Part shown: positions 25,736 to 32,967 of the stretch, one piece after another
Layout: the number at the start of each line of letters is the position of its first letter
Position numbering within the stretch: the stretch's first letter is position 1
Assembly (NCBI RefSeq): GCF_009767585.1
Contig: NZ_WSNW01000001.1
Coordinates: 2,262,090-2,326,089 of the forward strand
Origin: Coprobacillus cateniformis
Lineage (GTDB): Bacteria; Bacillota_I; Bacilli_A; Erysipelotrichales; Coprobacillaceae
Direction: 5' to 3'
DNA: 64,000 bases
The notes under the pieces: generated by a model
Databases searched by the model: none
What the model was told of the DNA's origin: nothing
What the model saw: the letters and a program-made list of their open reading frames with translations, nothing else
Position numbers and translations under genes: made by a program

Positions 25736-25759
25736 ATATTTCACCCCATATATTGTATG

Positions 25760-25775
25760 ATTTCAGAACTGAAAT
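25760..25775. promoter_or_regulatory. Palindrome upstream of asnB
   Basis: ATTTCAG-AA-CTGAAAT (25760-25775) is perfect, 25 bases before the asnB start on the - strand. It may be an operator or leader hairpin; I cannot tell which. Confidence 0.3.
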
Positions 25776-25799
25776 ATGCTTTTATTTTCAAGATAAAAA

Positions 25800-25865
25800 G
25801 GAACGATATTTCCAAATTGTTAAGTTATAATGGGAATAAAATGGTGATAAAGGAATAAAACTTCC
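25800..25865. promoter_or_regulatory. Two GGAA-N6-TTCC sites 52 bp apart, upstream of the second PTS EIIC
   Basis: GGAACGATATTTCC (25800-25813) and GGAATAAAACTTCC (25852-25865) share the same inverted half-sites and spacing. Their starts are 52 bases apart, about five helix turns, and a TATAAT (25826-25831) lies between them. This fits a dimeric repressor, possibly the RpiR protein encoded two genes on, looping over a promoter. Confidence 0.45.
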
Positions 25866-25973
25866 AAAATTATATAAAAAATAAAAAGTATATTTCCTTT
25901 TAGGTGGAGGTGTGCTATTTTATAAATGTATCGTAACCTAGGACGTACAAAAAATAATTTGAGGAGAAAATGT

Positions 25974-27290
25974 ATGTTAGAGAAAATTGCAAATAAGCTT
26001 TTACCAATTGCTACAAAACTTTCACAACAACGTCATTTAAGTGCGGTAAAAGATAGTTTTATTATATCGATGCCATTAGTTATGGGTGCATCTTTATTTG
26101 TTTTGTTAAATGCATTGGGGACTAATTTTTTTAATACTGATATGTTTTCAGGGATTGCAACAGTTGTTAATCAAGGGACACTTGGGGTTTTATCTATCCT
26201 TATTGCTTTTACAACTGCTAATAATTTAGCTGACTATTATTTAAGAGTGAAACCTGAACTTGCTAATTCTGGTTTTACCAAAATACATGCGGGCGGTCTT
26301 GCAGTTGCTTTAATGTTTATGTTAATGCCAGTAACTCAATCAGTTGTTGTTGAAGGATTAAAAGATCCTGCCATTATCTCTGGAATGTTTGCACAAGAAT
26401 TAACATCTAGTAGTGGATTAATTTATTCATTATTAACTGCATTAATAGGAACAGAAATTTTTGTGAGATTTGCATCTATTCAATGTTTAAGAATTAAGAT
26501 GCCAGAAAATGTTCCACCAGCTATTGAAAAATCATTTAATGCTTTAATTCCTGAATTAATAACAATTACTATTTTTGCAATTGTTGTATTTGGACTAGAT
26601 CAAATATGGGGAGTCACAGTTCCAGATTTAATAGCTGCAATGATTTCTAAACCCTTGAGCAATTTTGTTTTATCATCACCTGGATTAATTTTCTTACAAT
26701 TTATATCTGATTTGTTATGGGTATTTGGTATTCATGGATCATCAATTCTTTCACCAATTAGAAGTGCTCCAATGTTAGATGCATTAACACAGAATATTGC
26801 TGCCAGTGGTGCTGGAAATTCGATTCCTAATATTGTAACAGAACCATTTATGAATATGTATGGATTAATTGGTGGGGGAGGATGTATTCTTGCCTTAGTG
26901 ATTGCAATCTTTATTGTATCAAAACGTAAAGATCATAAAACAGTTGCCAAGTTAGGACTTGTTCCTTCTTTATTCAATATATCAGAACCTATTATGTTTG
27001 GGCTACCTGTTGTCATGAATCCTATTTTTATGATTCCAGCAATTCTTGTTCCATCAATTAATTTAGTTATTGCTTATATTTTAACAAATATGAATTTAGT
27101 GGGTAAAGTTGTTGCTCAAGTTCCATGGATTACGCCACCAGGATTTTATGCATTTTTTGCTACAGGTGGAGATTTTATGGCAGCTTTCTTATCATTAGCC
27201 TTATTGGCTTTAGATGTTATGATTTATATTCCATTTGTAAAGGTGAGTAATAAGGTAGATGAAAATATGTTGAGTGAAAATCAAGAATAA
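25974..27290 (+). CDS. PTS EIIC permease, lactose/cellobiose family (second orphan IIC)
   Basis: 438 residues from ATG 25974, which is 7 bases after GAGGAG; upstream in-frame starts lack a ribosome binding site. The start MLEKIANKLLPIATKLSQQR, then NVPPAIEKSFNALIPELI, the VFGIHGSSILSPI loop and SEPIMFGLPVVMNPI place it in the same EIIC family as the permease at 15061. It probably imports and phosphorylates beta-glucosides, since a GH3 glycosidase ends the gene group. No EIIA or EIIB is present in the window. Two GGAA-N6-TTCC sites lie upstream. Confidence 0.9.
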   Translation: MLEKIANKLLPIATKLSQQRHLSAVKDSFIISMPLVMGASLFVLLNALGTNFFNTDMFSGIATVVNQGTLGVLSILIAFTTANNLADYYLRVKPELANSGFTKIHAGGLAVALMFMLMPVTQSVVVEGLKDPAIISGMFAQELTSSSGLIYSLLTALIGTEIFVRFASIQCLRIKMPENVPPAIEKSFNALIPELITITIFAIVVFGLDQIWGVTVPDLIAAMISKPLSNFVLSSPGLIFLQFISDLLWVFGIHGSSILSPIRSAPMLDALTQNIAASGAGNSIPNIVTEPFMNMYGLIGGGGCILALVIAIFIVSKRKDHKTVAKLGLVPSLFNISEPIMFGLPVVMNPIFMIPAILVPSINLVIAYILTNMNLVGKVVAQVPWITPPGFYAFFATGGDFMAAFLSLALLALDVMIYIPFVKVSNKVDENMLSENQE

Positions 27291-27365
27291 ATTAAAGAGA
27301 ATGTCTTGAAGGATATTTTGATGAAATGATACAATTTGTTTCTTTATGAAAAGTAGGTGAAAATA

Positions 27366-28175
27366 ATGAATAATGAAATTATTATAAAGATTAAAAGTTT
27401 GTTTCCTGATTTAACTAAATCTGAAAAGAGAGTTGCACTATATGTGAATGAACATTTTCATCAAATTATTTATTTGAGTATTGGTGATTTAGCGAGTCAA
27501 TGCGAAGTTGGTGAAACAACTATTTTAAGATTTTGTAAACATCTTGGATTTTCGGGATATTATGAGTTTAAGCAACAAGCAATCCTACAAATTGAAAAGG
27601 ATGGTCAACAAAACACTGGACATCAAAACAAAACATTAGGAAATATTCATACAATGGTGCAGGAAACTACACAATTACTTGATGACAACAAATTAACTGA
27701 GACTGCTCAAATAATTATTCATAGTCAAACGATTTATGTTTTTGGAAGTGGTTTTTCTGGTTTGACTGCTAAGGCGGTACAAATGCGTTTAACTTCCTTT
27801 GGTTATAAATGTATTGTTGCTGATGATAAATATTTGCAGGTTCTTGCAGCGAATGTTATGGGTAGTGAAGATGTTGCTTTGGGATTAAGTATATCTGGTG
27901 AAAATTCATCGACTATTGAGTCTATTGATTTGGCTAAAAGAAATGGTGCAAAAGTTATTGCTATAACCAATCATGAAGAATCTTCATTAGCAAGATTAGG
28001 AGATATTGTTCTTTTGACTGCTGGAAAAGAGATGGGGAGAGAAGGCAGTACTTTGGTAACTGAAATGTCACAATTCATTATTTTAGAAATGCTTTTTGAA
28101 AAGTTACATGAATTAGATAAAGAAAAAATCGAAGATATGAACTATAAAGTTTCATATTATATTAGAGGAGAATAG
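27366..28175 (+). CDS. RpiR-family transcriptional regulator (second copy)
   Basis: 269 residues. The HTH domain has LTKSEKRVALYVNEH, LSIGDLASQCEVGETTILRF and KHLGFSGYYEF; the SIS domain has YVFGSGFSGLTAKAVQMRL and DVALGLSISGENSSTIES. A GTG at 27357 overlaps the ribosome binding site, so the ATG at 27366 is the more likely start. It lies between a PTS permease and a GH3 glycosidase and probably governs both, responding to a phosphosugar. It differs clearly in sequence from the RpiR protein at 20062, so the two likely read different sites. Confidence 0.9.
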   Translation: MNNEIIIKIKSLFPDLTKSEKRVALYVNEHFHQIIYLSIGDLASQCEVGETTILRFCKHLGFSGYYEFKQQAILQIEKDGQQNTGHQNKTLGNIHTMVQETTQLLDDNKLTETAQIIIHSQTIYVFGSGFSGLTAKAVQMRLTSFGYKCIVADDKYLQVLAANVMGSEDVALGLSISGENSSTIESIDLAKRNGAKVIAITNHEESSLARLGDIVLLTAGKEMGREGSTLVTEMSQFIILEMLFEKLHELDKEKIEDMNYKVSYYIRGE

Positions 28176-28178
28176 TGA

Positions 28179-30422
28179 ATGTCTATATCAATTGATAAAA
28201 TAGATGAACTGATATCTATGATGACATTAGATGAAAAGGTTGGACAATTAAATCAGCATCTTTATGGATGGCAGTGTTTCTGTAAAAATAAGGATGGAGA
28301 TTATGAATTGACACAGCTTTTTAAAGATCATGTTCAAAAATTTGGTGGCGTTGGAGCTATTTATGGTATCTTACGAGCTGATGCATGGTCAGGAATGAAT
28401 GAAGTCAATGGCGTTAAAAAAGAAGAGAGTTTACAAGTTATTGAAATGATTCAAAATTATTTAAAAACAGAAACAAGGCTCAAAATTCCTGCCTTAATAA
28501 CTGAGGAATGTGTACATGGACATCAGGGATTACACAGCATGATGTATCCAGCTAATATTTCTATGGGAATGACATGGAATCCTGATTTATTAAAAGAGAT
28601 CTGTCAGGAAGTGAGTTGTGAACTTGCATCTAAGGGTGGGAATCTTGCCTTATTTACAGGATTAGATGTGATGCGTGATCCACGTTGGGGAAGAAGTGAA
28701 GAGTGCTTTAGTGAAGATAGTTATTTAACAAGTGAAATGACGAAAGCAGCTGTCAAAGGTTTTCAGTTGAATGATAGGAATGGTGTTGGTGTTATTTTAA
28801 AACATCTTTGCGCCCAAGGTGCTTGTGAAGGTGGACATAATTCTGGAGCTGCCTCTATTGGACAACGTGAATTGCGTGAAGTGTTCTTACCACCAGTCAA
28901 AGCTGGGGTTTTAAGTGGAGCCAAAGGTGTTATGGCGGCGTATAATGAGATTGATGGGATTCCCTGTCATGTGAATCAAGCACTTCTGACACAACTGCTA
29001 AGAGGAGAGTATGGATTTAATGGTATTGTTATGGCAGATGGTTGTGCATTAGATCGACTCAGTATTATGAATTCTGACATACCGTTGATGGCAGCCACTG
29101 CTTTAAAAGCAGGTGTTGATTTAAGTTTATGGGATCATGTTTATCCGTTATTAGGTGATGCTGTGAGACAGGGCTATTTAGATGAGAAAGTTCTTGATAG
29201 AAGTGTCAAAAGAATTCTTAAGTTAAAATTTGAATTAGGACTTTTTGAAGAAAGGCAAGTCACGGTTTATCCATCTAGAGAAAAGGAGCTGGCTTTAAAA
29301 GCTGCTCAAGAATGTCAAGTTCTTTTAAAGAATGATGGTATTTTACCATTAAGAAAAGACATCAAAAGTATTGCTGTCATAGGACCAAATGCTCACAATG
29401 TCATGAATATGTTAGGTGATTATACATCATTTCAAAAAGCGGAAGATGTTACGACTCTTTATCAGGGGATTCAACAAGTTCTTGGAGAGGAAGTCCAAGT
29501 CAATTATGCTTTAGGATGCCATATTCGTGATTGTTCAAAAGCAGATTTAGCAGAAGCTGTTGAACTTGCAAGTCAGAGTGATGTTGTCATCATGGCATTA
29601 GGGGGCTCTAGTGCACGTCATTTTAAAATGGATTTTGAAAGTAATGGAGCAGTGACAACAAGTTATGATAAAAACGAAATGAATTGTGGGGAAAATGTTG
29701 ATAAAGCATCATTGGATTTGGAAGGCTTACAAGTTGAATTGTTGAGAAAGATAAAACAGGTCAATCAACAAATTGTTACAGTTTTAATTCAAGGAAGACC
29801 ACATTCTATTGGGAATATTGTTAATGACAGTCGAGCTGTGCTTGCGGCGTGGTACCCAGGTAATTTAGGTGGGTTAGCTATAGCTCAAACAATTTTTGGT
29901 GATCATAATCCAAGTGGAAGATTGTCAATGTCAATTCCTCAGTCATCTATGCAATTGCCTTGTTATTATAATGGGAAGTATTCAGGGGCAAAAGAAGAGT
30001 ACATAGATATGTCAGGGAAACCATTATATCCATTTGGTTATGGTTTGAGTTATAGTCAATTTCAATATCACCATATCCAACTTTCACAAACTGAAATAAC
30101 AATTCAGGATTTAGAAGAAAAAGGAATAGATATTTCTTTGGATGTTGAGAATGTGAGTCAAAGAGATGGGTATGAAATTGTTCAAATTTATATAATTGAT
30201 AATGAATCTACAATCACAAGAAGATACAAAGAGTTAAAAGCATTCCAAAAAATATATATAGAAGCAAAAAGCTGTTGTAGTCTTGTCATTCATCTTGATA
30301 GTGAAACTTTTAAAATATGGGATTATCAAATGAATCATTTGATTGAAAGTGGAACTGTAGATATTTTAATAGCCAGTCATTCAGAACAGTTTATAACTCG
30401 AAAATTAACTATTTTAAAATAG
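28179..30422 (+). CDS. Glycoside hydrolase family 3 (beta-glucosidase-like)
   Basis: 747 residues in the order GH3 N-domain, GH3 C-domain, Fn3-like domain, as in beta-glucosidases. The N-domain holds LITEECVHGHQG, FTGLDVMRDPRWGRSEECFS, LKHLCAQGACEGGHNSGAAS and MADGCALDRL with likely nucleophile Asp287. The C-domain contains SIAVIGPNAHNV and LSMSIPQSSMQLPCYYNGK. There is no signal peptide, so it is cytoplasmic. It starts 3 bases after the RpiR gene. The substrate is probably a beta-glucoside, but xylosidase or other beta-glycosidase activity cannot be excluded. A cytoplasmic GH3 beside a PTS permease is slightly odd, since PTS products are normally split by GH1 or GH4 phospho-glycosidases. Confidence 0.9.
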   Translation: MSISIDKIDELISMMTLDEKVGQLNQHLYGWQCFCKNKDGDYELTQLFKDHVQKFGGVGAIYGILRADAWSGMNEVNGVKKEESLQVIEMIQNYLKTETRLKIPALITEECVHGHQGLHSMMYPANISMGMTWNPDLLKEICQEVSCELASKGGNLALFTGLDVMRDPRWGRSEECFSEDSYLTSEMTKAAVKGFQLNDRNGVGVILKHLCAQGACEGGHNSGAASIGQRELREVFLPPVKAGVLSGAKGVMAAYNEIDGIPCHVNQALLTQLLRGEYGFNGIVMADGCALDRLSIMNSDIPLMAATALKAGVDLSLWDHVYPLLGDAVRQGYLDEKVLDRSVKRILKLKFELGLFEERQVTVYPSREKELALKAAQECQVLLKNDGILPLRKDIKSIAVIGPNAHNVMNMLGDYTSFQKAEDVTTLYQGIQQVLGEEVQVNYALGCHIRDCSKADLAEAVELASQSDVVIMALGGSSARHFKMDFESNGAVTTSYDKNEMNCGENVDKASLDLEGLQVELLRKIKQVNQQIVTVLIQGRPHSIGNIVNDSRAVLAAWYPGNLGGLAIAQTIFGDHNPSGRLSMSIPQSSMQLPCYYNGKYSGAKEEYIDMSGKPLYPFGYGLSYSQFQYHHIQLSQTEITIQDLEEKGIDISLDVENVSQRDGYEIVQIYIIDNESTITRRYKELKAFQKIYIEAKSCCSLVIHLDSETFKIWDYQMNHLIESGTVDILIASHSEQFITRKLTILK

Positions 30423-30427
30423 AATGG

Positions 30428-30463
30428 AAAACTATGGGATTCAATTGATTCCATAGTTTTTTC
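30428..30463 (+). terminator. Terminator after the GH3 gene
   Basis: AAAACTATGG (30428-30437) and CCATAGTTTT (30451-30460) are perfect reverse complements, followed by TT and further T-rich sequence. The remaining 250 bases up to comFA hold no gene. Confidence 0.75.
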
Positions 30464-30724
30464 TATCTAGATATGTAAAAATAGTTTAAGAATAGCGTAA
30501 GTGTTGAGATAATTCTGTTTAAAAATCGTCTTTCTCAAATTTTTTTCTTGATTTTTATAAATAAGTCTCATTAGATAATGATTTCTCCATATTGAAGTGT
30601 TTATTCTAGGAGTCATTCATCTTGCGATAGTGAAGAAAAGATGAGAATTTTATGTGTCAAATTGAGTAACAGATTGAGACCCACTCATAAGAGTTTCATG
30701 ATATGATGGATATGGGTGATAGAA

Positions 30725-31858
30725 ATGCAATGTCCAAGATGCCATAATACAAATCTTCAACACTTATATAAAGTTAATGGTCAATACTATTGTCGAGAAT
30801 GTATATCATTTCATCGTGTTTATGTTAAACAGGAGAGGTTTACAAAGAAGATTCAATATCCTTTGATTTATCATCATTATCAATTAGATTTTGAACTTTC
30901 ACGACAACAAAAAAAGATTTCACAAAAATTAGTTGAGAATTATCAGCAAAAGAAAAACTCTTTGGTTTTGGCAGTTTGTGGTTCTGGAAAAACAGAAATT
31001 GTTTATGAAGTCATTTGCTATGCCTTGTCTCAAGGCCAGCGTGTTTGTTTCTGTATACCAAGAAAGGAGTTGGTGAAAGAACTTTATGAACGCATTTGCC
31101 AGTCATTTAGTCATACTGTCATTGGTGTGCTTTATGGTGGGTATCAACAAAATCTTGATGCTCAATTTATAATTTGTACAATGCATCAGTTGTATAAATT
31201 TGAGAATGATATAGGTTTTGATTTGATGATTGCTGATGAAGTTGATGCTTTCCCTTTTTATCAGAATAGGGTTCTCAATGAAATTTTTACAAGGTGTTGT
31301 TTGGGGAATTATATTAAATTGAGTGCAACTTTTGCATCTGAGGATATTCAAGGCGAAGAGTTATTATTCATGAATAGACGATATCATGGATATGACTTGC
31401 CAGTCCCGCAAATGATACTTTCTCCTAGCTTTTTACAAAAACTGATTCTTGTCTTGCTTATTTTATTTATGCATAAGAAGATTATTGTTTATGTACCAAC
31501 TGTGGCTATTGTCTATCAGCTTGTTCATACGCTGAGATCAATTGTTGATATAGAAGGTGTCTCTTCTCATCATCCTCATAATCAAAAGACAATACAGGAA
31601 TTAAAAGAGGGAAAAATTCAAGTTATTGTATCAACGACTTTATTAGAAAGAGGAATGACAGTTGAAGATGTTCAAGTCATTGTTTATCACGGAGAACATG
31701 TTTTGTTTGATGAACGAACACTTATTCAAATAGCGGGACGTGTTGGTAGAAAACCGGATTTTCCTACAGGAAAGGTTTATATTTTAACAAGTGAAAGGAC
31801 AAAAGGAATTACACAGTGCATAAAGACAATCCGACGGCTCAATCAGATGAATGTTTAA
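30725..31858 (+). CDS. comFA: ComFA-like DNA helicase (competence)
   Basis: 377 residues. An N-terminal zinc finger (CPRC ... CREC, first 30 residues) precedes a superfamily-2 helicase core: CGSGKTE (Walker A), IADEVDAFPF (DEAD-type Walker B), LSATFAS (motif III) and QIAGRVGRK (motif VI). This is the ComFA layout, an ATPase that helps pull transforming DNA into the cytoplasm. It is slightly shorter than B. subtilis ComFA (about 460). A GTG start at 30716 is possible, but ATG 30725 behind GGGTGAT fits better. It overlaps comFC by 43 bases. Other competence genes are not in the window. Confidence 0.88.
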   Translation: MQCPRCHNTNLQHLYKVNGQYYCRECISFHRVYVKQERFTKKIQYPLIYHHYQLDFELSRQQKKISQKLVENYQQKKNSLVLAVCGSGKTEIVYEVICYALSQGQRVCFCIPRKELVKELYERICQSFSHTVIGVLYGGYQQNLDAQFIICTMHQLYKFENDIGFDLMIADEVDAFPFYQNRVLNEIFTRCCLGNYIKLSATFASEDIQGEELLFMNRRYHGYDLPVPQMILSPSFLQKLILVLLILFMHKKIIVYVPTVAIVYQLVHTLRSIVDIEGVSSHHPHNQKTIQELKEGKIQVIVSTTLLERGMTVEDVQVIVYHGEHVLFDERTLIQIAGRVGRKPDFPTGKVYILTSERTKGITQCIKTIRRLNQMNV

Positions 31859-32466
31859 TCTGTTTAACACCACTCCTTAAAGATATTTCTTTTGCTCATT
31901 TGGTAAAAAGAATTCCGTTATGCCAACATTGTCTTCAAAAATTCGATGTTATTCAAACTTGCATTGATTTCTATCATTACCCTTTGACGATTCTCTATAC
32001 TTATAATGATTTTTTTCAATCTTTATTATTTCAATACAAAGGTTTATATGACCATGCTTTGAAAGATGCTTTTTTATGCTTGTTTCAAAGTGAATTTGAT
32101 AATCAATATAAAGATTATATAATCGTTGTGGCCCCCAGTTCACAAGAAGATAATGAACTTAGAGGATTTGCACCAGTAGAAACAATTGCCCAAACTTTCT
32201 CTAGTCAAATCTTTAATGGTCTTTATAAGAAAGAAAAGTATAAGCAAAGTGATTTGTCGTATCAAGAAAGAAAAAGAGTAGCTAGAAGAATTGATATAAG
32301 AGATGGAGAAAAGTTAAAAGGAAAAAAAGTTTTGATTCTAGATGATGTTATAACATCAGGATCAACACTTCATAGTTGTTTATTGCTTGTCTTGGCACAA
32401 GAACCACAGTCAGTTGAATTGTTGGCTCTTTCAACCAAGAATATAGGAAGAATTGAGGTTTGCTAA
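31816..32466 (+). CDS. comFC: ComFC-like phosphoribosyltransferase-fold protein
   Basis: 216 residues. The N-terminal Cys-rich finger (CLICLTPLL ... CQHC) and the C-terminal PRPP-binding block VLILDDVITSGSTLHS are diagnostic of ComFC/GntX proteins. They act with ComFA in natural transformation and DNA processing. The only in-frame start is the GTG at 31816, inside comFA (43-base overlap), so translation is coupled. A hairpin follows the stop at once. Confidence 0.88.
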   Translation: MHKDNPTAQSDECLICLTPLLKDISFAHLVKRIPLCQHCLQKFDVIQTCIDFYHYPLTILYTYNDFFQSLLFQYKGLYDHALKDAFLCLFQSEFDNQYKDYIIVVAPSSQEDNELRGFAPVETIAQTFSSQIFNGLYKKEKYKQSDLSYQERKRVARRIDIRDGEKLKGKKVLILDDVITSGSTLHSCLLLVLAQEPQSVELLALSTKNIGRIEVC

Positions 32467-32489
32467 AGGAGAGATTCAGTCTCTCCTTT
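32465..32489 (+). terminator. Hairpin after comFC
   Basis: AAAGGAGAGA (32465-32474) and TCTCTCCTTT (32480-32489) are perfect reverse complements around TTCAG. The T run is only three long, so it may be a weak terminator. Confidence 0.5.
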
Positions 32490-32517
32490 GACATATTTCC
32501 AAGGAAATAAACAAGAA

Positions 32518-32547
32518 TAGACAAAATGCTTATAGTCTACCTATAAA
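32518..32547 (+). promoter_or_regulatory. Promoter of the cold-shock gene
   Basis: TAGACA (32518-32523) and TATAAA (32542-32547) with 18-base spacing. It predicts an untranslated leader of about 90 bases before the csp start, in line with the long structured leaders of cold-shock mRNAs. Confidence 0.4.
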
Positions 32548-32644
32548 AAATCTATATTTTGGAAAATGGTCGACATGTTTTGAGGAATTATTTAATAAGA
32601 AGAACATATAATGTGAGTGACCATGAAGTAAAGGAGTTGTTATT

Positions 32645-32842
32645 ATGCAAGGTAAAGTAAAATGGTTTAACGCTGAAAAGGGATTTGGATTCATTGATAG
32701 AGGAGAAGGCAAAGATGTCTTTGTTCATTATAGTCAAATTGTTCAAGATGGATATAAATCTTTAAATGAAGGTGAAGTGGTAGAGTTTGAACTTTATCAA
32801 AGTGATCGTGGATTGCAAGCAAAGAATGTTGTAAAGGTTTAG
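32645..32842 (+). CDS. Cold shock protein (CspA/CspB family)
   Basis: 65 residues, the standard size. The RNA-binding motifs KGFGFIDR (RNP1) and DVFVHYSQI (RNP2) lie within one five-stranded OB fold; the start MQGKVKWFNAEKGFGF is typical. It binds single-stranded nucleic acid and melts mRNA structure at low temperature. AAAGGAG lies 9 bases before the ATG. It has its own promoter and a strong terminator. Confidence 0.96.
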   Translation: MQGKVKWFNAEKGFGFIDRGEGKDVFVHYSQIVQDGYKSLNEGEVVEFELYQSDRGLQAKNVVKV

Positions 32843-32845
32843 AGG

Positions 32846-32873
32846 ATAGCACATGATGTGCTATTTTTCTTTT
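32846..32873 (+). terminator. Terminator of the cold-shock gene
   Basis: ATAGCACAT and ATGTGCTAT are perfect reverse complements around one G (32846-32864), followed by TTTTCTTTT. Confidence 0.8.
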
Positions 32874-32922
32874 GAGAATGATTCCAAGTATTAGGATAAT
32901 GCTTTTTTTTGATAAAATTATA

Positions 32923-32931
32923 TGCTATAAT
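32923..32931 (+). promoter_or_regulatory. Extended -10 promoter before secA
   Basis: TGCTATAAT (TATAAT at 32926-32931) stands about 37 bases before the secA ATG, with no good -35 but a TG extension. Confidence 0.45.
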
Positions 32932-32967
32932 GAAAATGTTTTAGTATGCATGAAAGGAGATTTATTC

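Noticed and set aside
32872..32967. 32 extra N-terminal residues on SecA
   Set aside because: They would begin in the csp terminator and span the secA promoter; the ATG at 32968 has AAAGGAG.
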